From a virus, in IMG/VR virus record IMGVR_UViG_3300009509_000080, positions 1 to 29,363 of that record: 29,363 nucleotides of DNA. One strand, written 5' to 3'. The position numbers and the translations under genes are program-made. This document shows, piece by piece, positions 1 to 8,070 of the stretch. How positions within the stretch are numbered: position 1 is the first letter of the stretch; every line of letters begins with the position of its first letter. The notes beneath the pieces are model-generated. The model was not told the origin of the DNA. It made no database searches and was given only the letters and a program-made list of their open reading frames with translations.

Positions 1-507
1 GGGTAATCCCATAGTCATATTAGGTGTGGGTTCTCCTGTCTGTGAATCTTTGTTAGACCATTTTATGCTGGAATCTGCCCCGAACCTCTTCTTGTAGTTT
101 ATGATAGCAACTATCATACTAGCTGCAGTTAAAGAGATCACAGGGTCTATGTCAGTACCACCAGCTGTATAATCGATCTCTACATTTGCGTTTCCTCGAG
201 GAAAGATCTCATTCTCAAGCTGAATGATATTCTTTTGTACTATGAAGTCTGTAGCCAACACTGATACCCCATTGATCCGCACGTCTTGAACAGATACAAT
301 TGGAGGATCTTTTACCCGTAGGTACGGAGTGCCATCTCCATTATGAACCTCATCTGTGATCACAACTTCTGCGCCTAGATAAGGGGTACCCAGGTGTTGG
401 CGTATCAGACCCTCGACCTGTAGAGACCAAGAATCCTCAAGCTCTCCCTTTGGTATTGGGTGCATATTAGTAACATCTTCTTTAGTGCATAACTCCCAGG
501 CTGCCAT
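1..507 (-). CDS. Head-tail connector / head completion protein, 3' end outside window
   Basis: The leftward reading frame is open for all 169 codons to the window edge, so the C-terminus is missing. It starts at ATG 507 behind a GGAGGC Shine-Dalgarno. The N-terminal half is polar and mixed. The middle has the pattern PPIVSVQDVRINGV, then a short beta stretch, then VEIDYTAGG, followed by a helix (ISLTAASMIVAIINYKKR). That order (beta elements, YTAG, then an amphipathic helix) is what I know from gp6/gp15-like head-tail connector proteins of siphovirus-type phages, which sit next to the capsid gene as this one does. It lies downstream of a terminator that follows the capsid gene, so its level may be set by read-through. 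The assignment rests on pattern and position, not on a strict motif. Confidence 0.6.
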   Translation of the reverse strand, partial: MAAWELCTKEDVTNMHPIPKGELEDSWSLQVEGLIRQHLGTPYLGAEVVITDEVHNGDGTPYLRVKDPPIVSVQDVRINGVSVLATDFIVQKNIIQLENEIFPRGNANVEIDYTAGGTDIDPVISLTAASMIVAIINYKKRFGADSSIKWSNKDSQTGEPTPNMTMGLP

Positions 508-593
508 CTTGCCTCCAGTCCAAACTTGTACTAAACACCACCTACGACACATTCGTGGTTTCAGTGGTTCATTATCTACAATCGATTATTCCT

Positions 594-631
594 AAAAAAA
601 GATACTCCCTGGGACCGTGGGCCCCAGGGAG
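594..631 (-). terminator. Rho-independent terminator after the capsid gene
   Basis: On the minus strand a perfect 9-bp stem (CTCCCTGGG / CCCAGGGAG, 605-613 with 623-631) with a 9-nt loop is followed by TATCTTTTTTT. It lies between the capsid gene (ends 712) and the connector gene (starts 507). It would cap most capsid transcripts and lower expression of the genes further left. Confidence 0.8.
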
Positions 632-660
632 ACAGAGAGGAGAGTGAGATAATAGCTTGA

Positions 661-682
661 GAGCCCCCAGGGTAGGGGGCTC
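661..682 (-). other. Second hairpin downstream of the capsid gene
   Basis: A perfect 8-bp stem, GAGCCCCC / GGGGGCTC (661-668 with 675-682), has a 6-nt loop. No T-run follows on either strand, so it is not a classical terminator. It sits about 30 nt before the true terminator at 594-631 and may protect the capsid mRNA 3' end or assist termination. That role is inference. Confidence 0.45.
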
Positions 683-711
683 GGGTTATATTAGATTGTC
701 ACCCAACTAGC

Positions 712-2013
712 TTACGCCAGTTTTGCGTGCCGAATGACAGCGTTGACGTTGGGGTAAACCAACTTGAATGCCAAGTAGGACTTGAGCATATAGTCGTAGC
801 TATCCTTCACACGGGCCAACTCAACGAAGCTCAGCAGTTTTCCAACCTGCCGACCCATGTCATCGACCATTCCGACGTATGAGCCACCACGCTGTGGGCG
901 GGCGTTGACAAGAACAATGTTCTCTTCGCCAGCAGCCAGAGGCTTGATTGCGATGTCAGACTTGCTGCCATCGTCAGTGTACGCCTCTACAGAACCATTT
1001 ACGGTTCCAGCGGAGTCATAGGTCTTTGCGGGAATGATATCGATCAACTGGACATCGCCAGTGTCGGTTTTGCGGAAGATCATATAAGCTTTTGCATTCG
1101 CATCAGCTGTCCAGGACAGATCAACCGAGAAGTTGGGCGTACCAGCAGTCCGGGCTGTTGACAGTGCGCTGGCAACCTGTTCACCATACATGGTGACAGA
1201 TGCAATCTGGTGCTGGAAGTCAGAACCATCGGTCAGCGTTCCGCCAGATGCCAGGGCCGAAGTCAGGGCCGGGCTTGTCGAGGTACCTGCGGGAACCACG
1301 AAATCGCTTTCGTAGATCGGGGCACCTGCGTAAGATGCCATGACGATTTTACCATCGTCCAACACTGCCTCTTGTAGGGGCAGGGAGACTTTGGCCTGGA
1401 GGCCGTCAACAACCTGTTTCATCCGTAGACCCATGATCCAAAAGCGAGGATCATTGCGGACTTGGCGATAGCCAGCAGCCTTGGCAACCGCAGCATCCAG
1501 GTCGTCCAGAGTGATTTTGTTTCCGCCAGCATCGATCACGTTGCCTGGGGCATACGCAAACAGACGGGGCAGAAGTCCAGAGTATTGATAGGCATCTCCG
1601 GTAAAGCCGATATCATTGGCAGTACCGTACAGAGCACCAAACTCCATCAGATCCGCCATACCTTCCAAAGAGCCTTCCAGCTCTACGGAAAGTGCGTCAA
1701 TAAACTTTTCGTCTACTGCCTGGGCAAATCCGGTTACACCACCCCAAATGCGCTGAATCTTCAGCTGAACAGTCTTACGGGAATATGTCCCTGACTGTTG
1801 GTTCATTGGGGTCGTCTCGCCTTCGAACCAACCCTGCGGGTGACTCGTGCGGACATTATATTCGTGGGTCTTGCTCTCGGCCTGTTGCACGTCCATCAGC
1901 TGGGCCAACGGTTGGAGCTTCATCAGCTCTTCGTGCAGAATAGCATCAAGGTCCTCTGCTTGCAGAGCATCTTGGGCCGAGGTCAGCAAGGCTTTCTTTA
2001 ACTCACTGGGCAT
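712..2013 (-). CDS. Major capsid protein, HK97 fold, with Ig/FN3-like insertion
   Basis: A protein of 433 residues. It is immediately downstream of the protease/scaffold gene (36-nt gap), the canonical place for an HK97-type major capsid protein. ATG 2013 is preceded by AAGGGGGAAG. Residues 1-280 and 355-433 have shell-protein character: an N-terminal helical part, the segment GWFEGETTP, and a C-terminal stretch with QRGGSYVGMVDDMGRQVGKL. Between them, about residues 295-350, lies a fibronectin-III/Ig-like pattern (VDLSWTADANAKAYMIFRKT, later EAYTDDG), the usual look of an inserted beta-sandwich exposed on the capsid surface. No cleavage site was identified, although a protease is encoded next door. 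Family-level call is strong; the insert is a pattern-based reading. Confidence 0.88.
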   Translation of the reverse strand: MPSELKKALLTSAQDALQAEDLDAILHEELMKLQPLAQLMDVQQAESKTHEYNVRTSHPQGWFEGETTPMNQQSGTYSRKTVQLKIQRIWGGVTGFAQAVDEKFIDALSVELEGSLEGMADLMEFGALYGTANDIGFTGDAYQYSGLLPRLFAYAPGNVIDAGGNKITLDDLDAAVAKAAGYRQVRNDPRFWIMGLRMKQVVDGLQAKVSLPLQEAVLDDGKIVMASYAGAPIYESDFVVPAGTSTSPALTSALASGGTLTDGSDFQHQIASVTMYGEQVASALSTARTAGTPNFSVDLSWTADANAKAYMIFRKTDTGDVQLIDIIPAKTYDSAGTVNGSVEAYTDDGSKSDIAIKPLAAGEENIVLVNARPQRGGSYVGMVDDMGRQVGKLLSFVELARVKDSYDYMLKSYLAFKLVYPNVNAVIRHAKLA

Positions 2014-2048
2014 TGCTTCCCCCTTATAGATATTTTATAGTTTGTGCC

Positions 2049-3182
2049 TTAGTCTACCTTGAAGAACATCTTCAAAGCAGAACGCAGGTCTTTCACTTCC
2101 GGAGTGTCCTCTTCCGCATTGCTATCTAAGTCGATATCAGTAGCGGGGATTCCACCTTCCCGGTTTACAGGAGCTGATTTTTCCTCTTCAACCTCTTCCG
2201 GCTCTTCCTGGGTTTCCTCGATCTCTTCTACTTCATCTTCACTTTCGATCTGATCAATGCCTTGATCCTCTGTCGAAGTCTCCAGATTCCGTAAAACAGC
2301 ATCAAGTCGCTCAGTAAAACCATCCATGGTTTCAGCGTACTTGTTCAGCATATCCGTCATTCCAATCACAGCGTCCATAAGACCCTGTTCCAACACCACT
2401 ACATGGTTGGAGTCTTCCAGCTCTTCCTGATCTTCCTCGGTTTCGCCTTCAACATCCTTCTCCATCTCGATTTCGTCTTCCGATTCGGCAACCTCTTCGT
2501 CCTCTTCGATTGCTTTCTCTTCTTCGATGACCTCTTCGGTCTCCGGTTCGACTTCCTCGATGGTGTCCTCTTCAAGGATTTCCTCCTCGATAACCTCGTT
2601 CTCTAAGGATTTTTCTTCCTCGGGCATATTTCCCTCCAAATGCATATTTACTAGCGACGCCATACTTTTGGCTACGGTATCAAAACCGTGTTGTTTTGCC
2701 AGGGCTCTTAAACCGTCGGTAGCTTCAAGTCCCTTGAGAGCAGCGTCATAATTTGCGGGATGGTCCACCAGGGATATCTCCGCTAATTGGTAATCGTTGA
2801 TCAGAAGGCCCCCGTCTTCGAGAAACTCGACATCTTCAAACTTGATAAGAGCACCAATGCTTAGGGCCTTCAACAGACCCTGCTCTACTTCGAATGCAGC
2901 GTCTTTATCAATAACTTTAATTTCAACTTCGTTCCATTCGAGGCCGTCTTCTTTTCCGATGCCGACAATCTTCCCTACTGGGCGGGGTTGGTGCATGTAG
3001 CGAATATTACCCCATTGCCGATATGCCCCGAGAGCACGTTCTGTAGCACTCCTGGTGATAATATCACCAAACTCATCTTTATTGTCCGAAGTGAAGTAGC
3101 CCCTGGTAACCAGGAACCCATCTTCTGACTTAGAGAAGTCCTTACTTAGAGGAATGCCGATAATCTTGGTAAGGTTTTCCAT
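2049..3182 (-). CDS. Prohead maturation protease fused to acidic scaffold
   Basis: I choose ATG 3182 (377 residues) over an upstream start because GGGGAT lies just before it and it abuts the previous stop (3184). Residues 1-150 match HK97-type prohead serine proteases: the YFTS...FGDIITRSA region, His64 (RYMHQP), Ser108 (ALSIGALI), and EISLVDHPANYDA near 135-147. Residues about 170-330 are an extremely Glu-rich, Pro-poor tract, typical of a scaffolding domain that is digested during maturation. The C-terminal ~40 residues end in a short amphipathic segment (KDLRSALKMFFKV), a possible capsid-binding tail. It lies directly upstream of the capsid gene, as expected. The low-complexity acidic region also produces many meaningless open frames on the opposite strand. 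Confidence 0.88.
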   Translation of the reverse strand: MENLTKIIGIPLSKDFSKSEDGFLVTRGYFTSDNKDEFGDIITRSATERALGAYRQWGNIRYMHQPRPVGKIVGIGKEDGLEWNEVEIKVIDKDAAFEVEQGLLKALSIGALIKFEDVEFLEDGGLLINDYQLAEISLVDHPANYDAALKGLEATDGLRALAKQHGFDTVAKSMASLVNMHLEGNMPEEEKSLENEVIEEEILEEDTIEEVEPETEEVIEEEKAIEEDEEVAESEDEIEMEKDVEGETEEDQEELEDSNHVVVLEQGLMDAVIGMTDMLNKYAETMDGFTERLDAVLRNLETSTEDQGIDQIESEDEVEEIEETQEEPEEVEEEKSAPVNREGGIPATDIDLDSNAEEDTPEVKDLRSALKMFFKVD

Positions 3183-3183
3183 A

Positions 3184-3453
3184 TTAATCCCCGTATTCTG
3201 CAGCCATCTGTACCAGCTTCGCAGCAAACTTTGGCCCGAAGGCCCTGTTCAACTCTGCCCTGGGTACTTCTCGGACCATCTCAAACGTAATCCCAGGCTG
3301 ATTTCCAGGAAAAGCTAGTTTCTCAGGCCAGTCTGATTTCCAACGGGTGTAAACTTTCTCAGTCTCCTCCTCAGTAAGGTACCCGTCGATTATTGTACCT
3401 ACGGCAAGGCTCGTCCCCTGCCTGTATCTCGTAGTCTCAACATTTAAAGGCAT
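3184..3453 (-). CDS. Small conserved-position protein between zinc ribbon and protease
   Basis: An 89-residue protein with a good Shine-Dalgarno (TAGGAG, 7-nt gap to ATG). It contains EEETEKVYTRWKSDWPEKLAF, probably an amphipathic helix, and ends in a helical AAEYGD tail. No catalytic motif, membrane segment or cysteine cluster is visible. Its stop overlaps the protease leader by one or two bases, so the two are likely translationally coupled. Placement between portal and protease suggests a minor head or assembly role, but I do not recognise the family. Confidence 0.7.
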   Translation of the reverse strand: MPLNVETTRYRQGTSLAVGTIIDGYLTEEETEKVYTRWKSDWPEKLAFPGNQPGITFEMVREVPRAELNRAFGPKFAAKLVQMAAEYGD

Positions 3454-3501
3454 AAAAATCTCCTATTCTCTTCAATTGGATTTATAAATAAAATGCAAAT
3501 G

Positions 3502-3768
3502 CTATTTCTCATGCATTTTCTTTCCGATCTCATTTACCATCGCCCTGGCTGCGGTAGAAGCTATCGCATCTGTCAATTGGTAGACAGATCTAACAATAGG
3601 ATCTGCCGTATACCAGACCTTTACACGCTTGCACTCAGGGCAGGTAACAACAAGATTGGGCCCATTTGTCCTCATCTGCTCACCAGGAACAGACGGATGC
3701 AGCTCTCCACCCAGGACCTTTCCAAGAGTAAAGCCACATTCAACACATAACCATTCTACTTTTCCCAT
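3502..3768 (-). CDS. Zinc-ribbon protein downstream of portal
   Basis: A protein of 88 residues with two Cys pairs, CVEC near the start (Cys8, Cys11) and CPEC around residues 43-46, the arrangement of a small zinc ribbon. The C-terminal half is helical (DAIASTAARAMVNEIGKKMHEK). Its ATG lies inside the last codons of the portal gene (13-nt overlap), so it is probably co-translated with it. Zinc-ribbon proteins of this size in head operons are common but mostly uncharacterised; nucleic-acid binding is possible. Confidence 0.72.
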   Translation of the reverse strand: MGKVEWLCVECGFTLGKVLGGELHPSVPGEQMRTNGPNLVVTCPECKRVKVWYTADPIVRSVYQLTDAIASTAARAMVNEIGKKMHEK

Positions 3769-5393
3769 AGCTCATAAACCGTTTGTAACGCAGACTGGAA
3801 TACATGGTCGATCTCTTCCGGAGTTTCTGCTTTATGTACTTCGTAGTTGATCAACTCCGAGATGTCTATGGGGAGTACGTCAGTGTTAAAATCTCTGATA
3901 GGTTTGCCACTCTTTGCACGTTTCTTTGCGAAAGACCGCCAAGTCTTCAACTCGTCCACAACCTGCACTAAAAGAGCACTATCCTGGCGAGTCTCGTCAT
4001 CATGGTTATCACCACGAGGCGGGTCCTGATCGTCAAGTGTTGGCTCTCCTGTGTTAGATGGTGAATCTGGTTCTTCTTCACGTCCCCCAGGCTCGCTACC
4101 CTGCGGATTGGTAGCCTCTTGCGCCTCCATCTGATCTATAAATAGATCGCCATCTTCCCGTTCATCCTTTCCAAGCTCCTGCCGAATCTCGTTCGGGTTC
4201 AGGACGCCCATACTATGATAACGCATATGTACGGTCGCTTTCTCCACCTGGGTCAGGAAGTCCGGGGTATTAAATTTAAACTCCCAACCATCATAAGCAA
4301 ACTCACGTTCGTGTATCTGCTCATAGAAGGCAACTTCAATCATACGGAATAGTGGTTCCATCTGGGTCTCGTGATACTCCCGTCTCGACTCTCGCATGTT
4401 TGCGGAGGAAAGGCTATCAGTGAGCCCTAGCTTGGTTCCACTAACACCAGCAACTGCAAGCTCCTCTTCCCGGGCCTGTACTCTTGATTCCTGGTACGGT
4501 AGTCCGTCTGGAAGAGGTCGTAACTCTTTCACATCAAACTCACCCTGAACAGCAATAGCACTTCTACCTGTGTTCGCTGCGCCACCATGCCGGGCCTGGA
4601 TCTCCTGAACAAACTGGTCAAACCCTTCGTCAGAAATATCCTCGGAAAGCATGTAAACTACTTCCGGCCTATCCCGGTTCTTCATGTATTCCCTGGCGGA
4701 GGTCATCAAGTAAAAGTCTAACGGTAACGTCAGGTCAGCAATTGACCTGATATCTGTCCCTCCCAAGGGAGAACCCTCAAAGTCTGGGTTCGTTATGTAG
4801 ACTAGATCCCTTGGGTTTTTAAAATGTACCTGTGTCATAGGATCGGACGTAGGAAACTGTATGAAAGCTGGGCCGTCTTTAAAGTTGCCTGACTCATCTA
4901 CATTAGGAACAATCATCCCTGGTAGAAAGTCCATACCTACAGGCCTGTCGTTTCCGTCCCTCAAAATATGAAACCCAGCTTGTCCGAAATACCTCAAGTA
5001 CATGACTGCAATCATGAGCTTGTGTGCAAAGTTTTGGTAGTCTTTTATATTGGTCCAATCTTTATTCTTAAAGGAATAAAACTCCATCAACTTCCTGCGC
5101 TGCAGGTCTGGAGGTTCTGATTTAGCTTCTGGATGTTTAGCAAGATACCACCAGGAACCAACTGCACTTTTACCAACAACACTAATAGCAGCACGAAGAT
5201 AACCATGCTGCTTGATTGCCGACATCAACTCCCAAAACTGGTTGAATCGTTGTATTGTGGGATTTAGGTCTTCGACCCTTATCTTCTGACTACCGATAGT
5301 GATCACACCACGATCATATTCTTTAATAACACTAAGCTTTTTGCCTGTATTTGGTAAATCCCTGTTTCTTATTTTATACGCAAAATCTGCCAC
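3756..5393 (-). CDS. Portal protein
   Basis: The portal forms the dodecameric ring at one capsid vertex through which DNA enters and to which the tail attaches. I start it at GTG 5393 (545 residues): AGGAGGG lies 4 nt upstream, whereas the ATG 39 nt further up has no ribosome site. Features expected of HK97/SPP1-like portals: an N-terminal helical crown region; LVYITNPDFEGSPLGGTDI around residue 210 (like the family's SPLG/GxS motif); a long central helix region; and AGVSGTKLGL plus SSANMRESRREYHETQMEPLFRMIE, the typical late clip/stem segment. A Pro/Glu/Asp-rich linker around 425-465 precedes a short C-terminal helical domain. It heads the morphogenesis operon, after a terminator at 5445-5480. 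Confidence 0.88.
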   Translation of the reverse strand: MADFAYKIRNRDLPNTGKKLSVIKEYDRGVITIGSQKIRVEDLNPTIQRFNQFWELMSAIKQHGYLRAAISVVGKSAVGSWWYLAKHPEAKSEPPDLQRRKLMEFYSFKNKDWTNIKDYQNFAHKLMIAVMYLRYFGQAGFHILRDGNDRPVGMDFLPGMIVPNVDESGNFKDGPAFIQFPTSDPMTQVHFKNPRDLVYITNPDFEGSPLGGTDIRSIADLTLPLDFYLMTSAREYMKNRDRPEVVYMLSEDISDEGFDQFVQEIQARHGGAANTGRSAIAVQGEFDVKELRPLPDGLPYQESRVQAREEELAVAGVSGTKLGLTDSLSSANMRESRREYHETQMEPLFRMIEVAFYEQIHEREFAYDGWEFKFNTPDFLTQVEKATVHMRYHSMGVLNPNEIRQELGKDEREDGDLFIDQMEAQEATNPQGSEPGGREEEPDSPSNTGEPTLDDQDPPRGDNHDDETRQDSALLVQVVDELKTWRSFAKKRAKSGKPIRDFNTDVLPIDISELINYEVHKAETPEEIDHVFQSALQTVYELWEK

Positions 5394-5444
5394 TAATCCC
5401 TCCTCGAGACAGAGCAACCCTACTAACTTCAATCGATTTTGTAT

Positions 5445-5480
5445 GGGAAAAGAAAAGAGCCCAGATTTTTGATCTGGGCT
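5445..5480 (-). terminator. Terminator separating the accessory and head operons
   Basis: A 9-bp stem (AGCCCAGAT / ATCTGGGCT, 5458-5466 with 5472-5480) has a TTTTG loop. On the minus strand it is followed by CTCTTTTCTTTTCCC. It lies right after the stop of the deoxyribosyltransferase-like gene. The opposite strand also ends in TTATTTTTAT, so it could work both ways. Confidence 0.75.
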
Positions 5481-5485
5481 TATTT

Positions 5486-5878
5486 TTATACTGCCCTATA
5501 GATATCTTTCATCTCTTTGAGCCAATCTCTAACCTCAAGAAGATTAGGGGTAATCACATCAGAGAGCTCTTTTACAAAGTCCCAGTATCGATCATCCTCT
5601 CGACCAGAGTCTATGCAGAAAATGATCTTCTTTCCCAGGGCCCGAGCATACCCAACTTCTGCTGCCATACCAACCCCGCTGGGGTTATCCCGGGACAAGT
5701 AGGCTACCAGGATATCGCAGTGCTCTATGGCAGTAGTGTCCCAGGTAGTGTACTGGTCAGAGTATTTCAGGCCATGGGTCCTGGGATTAAAGAAGTATAT
5801 TTCTTCTGGAAACTCCCGGATCAGCTGGCCCTGCCAATCTGTTCCACGCATCCCCCCCGCTAAATAGACTTTAAGCAT
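5486..5878 (-). CDS. Nucleoside 2-deoxyribosyltransferase-like protein (first of two)
   Basis: A 130-residue Rossmann-like protein. It opens with VYLAGGMRG, followed by a WDTTAIEHCDILVAYLSRDNPSGVGMAAEVGYARALGKKIIF core. These are hallmarks of the nucleoside 2-deoxyribosyltransferase superfamily: the N-terminal beta strand with GxMxG, Asp in the ADI/CDI turn, and Glu in the G-x-x-x-E-x-G-x-A helix, which is the usual nucleophile position (AAEVGYA). The family cleaves or transfers the N-glycosidic bond of (deoxy)nucleosides or nucleotides. The start at 5878 has GAGGAG 7 nt upstream, and its ribosome site overlaps the previous gene's stop. It is the last gene before a terminator. A second, divergent member is at 27596-27943. 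Which substrate it uses cannot be read from sequence. Confidence 0.75.
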   Translation of the reverse strand: MLKVYLAGGMRGTDWQGQLIREFPEEIYFFNPRTHGLKYSDQYTTWDTTAIEHCDILVAYLSRDNPSGVGMAAEVGYARALGKKIIFCIDSGREDDRYWDFVKELSDVITPNLLEVRDWLKEMKDIYRAV

Positions 5879-5882
5879 CTTA

Positions 5883-6329
5883 TTACTCCTCTACAATCTC
5901 AACGTACCTGCTTATTTCTGATAGGGGCACTGAGTAAAACTCGTCAGGTTCCTCTGTATATCGATTTTCAGACTTTATGACTGGGGCACCCTCAATAACT
6001 TTACCGTCAAGAATCAAAAGAAATTTCAGGTCATCTCGAACAACAAAGTAGTAGAAGAGTCCGGCCCTATCTATAAACTTCTTTTTCCTGAAAGGTACGT
6101 TTACTGTCCTAAAAGGGAATGGACCGGACTTCCAGTTGGCTCGCCTTTCTACGTCAGCAGTGAAACTACTTCGCACCCCGTAGTGTACAAGTAAATCGAC
6201 ATCCTTAGTACCGAAAGGATACAACACAATGTCCCGGATACCTGGGGAGCTTTTCAGAAAATCCACCACAACTTTTTCAGCGGGCTTTCCATACTCGTCG
6301 TCCAGGGACTTGTCATAGACTTTCGTCAT
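5883..6329 (-). CDS. Putative PD-(D/E)XK-fold protein
   Basis: I start it at ATG 6329 (148 residues), behind GGGGGAAG and overlapping the previous gene by 17 nt; longer upstream starts lack a ribosome site and read through the neighbour. Residues show Glu18 in an N-terminal helix (GKPAEKVVVDFL), then GTKDVDLLVHYG (Asp43/Asp45) and TADVERRANWK (Glu61-x-Arg63), a spacing resembling the E...D...ExK core of restriction-endonuclease-fold nucleases with Arg instead of the usual Lys. It then has FPFRTVNVPFRKKKFID and a beta-rich C-terminus. It could be a degraded or specialised nuclease, a decoy, or a structural relative. The next gene up-transcript but two is a DNA methyltransferase, but I see no restriction-modification pairing strong enough to claim. 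Confidence 0.5.
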   Translation of the reverse strand: MTKVYDKSLDDEYGKPAEKVVVDFLKSSPGIRDIVLYPFGTKDVDLLVHYGVRSSFTADVERRANWKSGPFPFRTVNVPFRKKKFIDRAGLFYYFVVRDDLKFLLILDGKVIEGAPVIKSENRYTEEPDEFYSVPLSEISRYVEIVEE

Positions 6330-6675
6330 CTTCCCCCTGGTACTCAGGCAACGGAACACCATCAGGAAACAGCTCTGGGTGCTCGAGCCGGACCCAGGCA
6401 ATAAAAGCATTCCCGATAATCTTTAGCCACGTTTCCTGGTTAATCAGGTACTCTTTAGCAGATGTCAAACGCCCAGAAGGCGTATGAGATATACTCATAG
6501 TGCCCGCATAGTAATCGTCAAACCGACCGAATATGCGGTCATCCTGGTCAGGGTACTCTCCCCAGGGTACAACAGGACGCCGTAGCCACTCGTCCCCCCA
6601 ACGCTCATCGTCTTTCCTCATCCTTTCTGTAAAGGCGATAAAAAACTCCGGTAAGAAATCCAGTATACTTGGCAT
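6313..6675 (-). CDS. Unknown helical protein (ERMRKDDERWGDEWLRR family)
   Basis: A protein of 120 residues with GAGGAG 7 nt before ATG 6675. It is rich in Trp and acidic residues, with helices around FFIAFTERMRKDDERWGDEWL and WLKIIGNAFIAWVRLEHPELF. The pattern of charged helix, RFDDYY, then an IAWVRxEHPEL helix reminds me of small all-alpha phage proteins sometimes grouped with MazG-like enzymes. The metal-binding ExxE...ExxD residues of MazG are not clear, so I do not assign that function. It sits in a tight operon with overlaps on its 3' side. Confidence 0.65.
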   Translation of the reverse strand: MPSILDFLPEFFIAFTERMRKDDERWGDEWLRRPVVPWGEYPDQDDRIFGRFDDYYAGTMSISHTPSGRLTSAKEYLINQETWLKIIGNAFIAWVRLEHPELFPDGVPLPEYQGEDDESL

Positions 6676-6689
6676 TATTTTTCTCCTCT

Positions 6690-6893
6690 TTACTCATTTT
6701 TGTCCTCCAGGTATATCACTTCCGCCTGGAGTCTTAAAACCCTTCTATAGGCTATTCTTAGAAGGGATACTACCTCCTCATGGTCAACCATAAGGCGATC
6801 ATATTCCTGCTCATTTATCTTTTCATCCATGTATAGTTGGGTTATATTCTCCAATACGGCAGACAAGGTTTTATGAATAGTATCAGGTTTCAT
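6690..6893 (-). CDS. Small coiled-coil protein
   Basis: A 67-residue, almost entirely helical protein from ATG 6893, which overlaps the methyltransferase stop (TAATG), with GGAGAG 6 nt upstream. A longer frame with a further upstream start would lie inside the methyltransferase and has no ribosome site. Heptad-like spacing is seen in VSLLRIAYRRVLRLQAEVIYLE, suggesting a coiled coil or dimer. No function is recognised; it may be an accessory to the neighbouring methyltransferase, but only proximity supports that. Confidence 0.62.
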   Translation of the reverse strand: MKPDTIHKTLSAVLENITQLYMDEKINEQEYDRLMVDHEEVVSLLRIAYRRVLRLQAEVIYLEDKNE

Positions 6894-7726
6894 TAGAAAC
6901 TCTCCTGAACCCAACCACCGGGCCACCCACCATTGTACGCACTCTTTTTCGCTATGTGTAACCGTTGACCCATTATGTTACAGTATTCCTCAGAGATTTC
7001 AATACCGATAAAATCCCGTCCCTGCCGGATACACTCCACTCCTACCGTCCCAGACCCGGCAAGTGGGTCCAAAACTAATCCCTGAGGAGGACTGAAACAC
7101 AATATGAGGTCTCTGGCGAGAGCATCTGGGAAGGTAGCGGGGTGCTGCAGTTTCAGCTTATCCCCTTCACTATTGGAGGTGCTGTAGGGCCAGATCGTTC
7201 CTCTACATTTGAGGTCTTTCTGTTTGGTTGGCTCTATGGGGATCAGGTCTCCCTGCGTCGTTCTCTGCGTACCACTCCACACCTTCCCAGCATGCATAGC
7301 CGGGATCTTGAGGGGCTCTTTATCGAAGTACCCCGGCCTCTCGCCTTTGAAGAAAATCAGAATGTATTCATGGTCTACCCGGAACCTCTTAGTCCACCAC
7401 GCACCGGGCTTACCATGTCTCTGATATATCACCGTCTCAAACAGGTTGAACCCAACCCGGTCAACCCAATCAACTGCTGTCTTGAAAGTTGTTACAGATT
7501 TCTTGCGGTCTTTAGTCCCATCCTGGATCACCATCGTGACCCATCCTCCTGGCTTAGTAACCCTGTATAACTGGTCACCAAGAGCACCGAGGTCCAGGTC
7601 CCAATCGTTATTGTAGTCTCTGATAGCATCATAGGGAGGACTGGTTACAGTGAGGTCAAACTTATTATCACCAAACATCTGCAACGTTTCCAGACAATCC
7701 CCCTGATATATATCAGTATTGACCAT
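6893..7726 (-). CDS. DNA methyltransferase (beta-class, TSPPY)
   Basis: A protein of 277 residues. Catalytic motif IV TSPPY is at about residues 28-32, after GDCLETLQ; motif I (PLAGSGTVGVE) lies near the C-terminus around residue 225, followed by RDFIGIEISEEY. This IV-then-I order defines the beta class of amino-methyltransferases. SPPY is typical of N4-cytosine enzymes, but some N6-adenine enzymes share it, so the base is not decided. The middle has the DHEYILIFFKG motif (VIII-like). No target recognition domain is obvious. The start overlaps the previous gene's stop by one base (TAATG), so translation is coupled. A likely role is protecting phage DNA or marking it; no cognate restriction enzyme is next to it. 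Confidence 0.86.
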   Translation of the reverse strand: MVNTDIYQGDCLETLQMFGDNKFDLTVTSPPYDAIRDYNNDWDLDLGALGDQLYRVTKPGGWVTMVIQDGTKDRKKSVTTFKTAVDWVDRVGFNLFETVIYQRHGKPGAWWTKRFRVDHEYILIFFKGERPGYFDKEPLKIPAMHAGKVWSGTQRTTQGDLIPIEPTKQKDLKCRGTIWPYSTSNSEGDKLKLQHPATFPDALARDLILCFSPPQGLVLDPLAGSGTVGVECIRQGRDFIGIEISEEYCNIMGQRLHIAKKSAYNGGWPGGWVQESF

Positions 7727-7989
7727 TAGAAAACCTCCGCCAATCTATCCAGGACCCAGGTAAGCGCAGCAAGAATACTAGCTGGCATACCAACAAAAAA
7801 TCCCATTACCAGGGCTGCAAGTGCAGGTACACTTGTTCCGAAGTACTGGGATAATAGATAATTTATGGACATGTACCCTATAGTGGTATTATATACGACA
7901 ATGATTGTCAGAATAATGGTAGTCCATGTCGTGCATGATCGTGTGTTTTTCTGGTCCTGTAATGCATAGTTAAATTTATATCCACTCAT
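7726..7989 (-). CDS. Small two-pass membrane protein
   Basis: I start it at ATG 7989 (87 residues) because AAGGGAA lies just upstream; a start 39 nt earlier lies inside a stem-loop. Two hydrophobic helices, TWTTIILTIIVVYNTTIGY and ALAALVMGFFVGMPASILAAL, are separated by a short polar turn. The N-terminus (SGYKFNYALQDQKNT) is polar. Two-pass proteins this small are often holins or superinfection-exclusion proteins in phages. It is far from the transglycosylase at 21911-22549 and leads an operon with a methyltransferase, so an immunity or membrane-defence role is as likely as lysis. It is the first gene after the promoter at 8071-8099. Confidence 0.68.
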   Translation of the reverse strand: MSGYKFNYALQDQKNTRSCTTWTTIILTIIVVYNTTIGYMSINYLLSQYFGTSVPALAALVMGFFVGMPASILAALTWVLDRLAEVF

Positions 7990-8001
7990 ATTATTCCCTT
8001 G

Positions 8002-8040
8002 AAAAATTTGGGGGCAAGGGCCTCGCAAACCCTCGCCCCC
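8002..8040 (-). terminator. Promoter-proximal hairpin, possible attenuator
   Basis: On the minus strand GGGGGCGAGGG pairs with CCCTTGCCCCC (8030-8040 with 8010-8020, one mismatch) around a 9-nt loop, and AAATTTTTC follows. It lies about 25 nt downstream of the start point expected from the promoter at 8071-8099 and ends 13 nt before the membrane-protein ATG. The three A residues before the T-run make it a weaker terminator than usual. It could end transcripts from the exonuclease operon or attenuate the new promoter. Confidence 0.5.
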
Positions 8041-8070
8041 ATCCGCTAAGGAGGTTCAACATGTAGATCT

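Noticed and set aside
2059-3000. Several Ser/Phe-rich open frames on the plus strand opposite the protease/scaffold gene
   Set aside because: They are the reverse reading of an extremely Glu-rich sequence. They lack ribosome sites and match no protein character.
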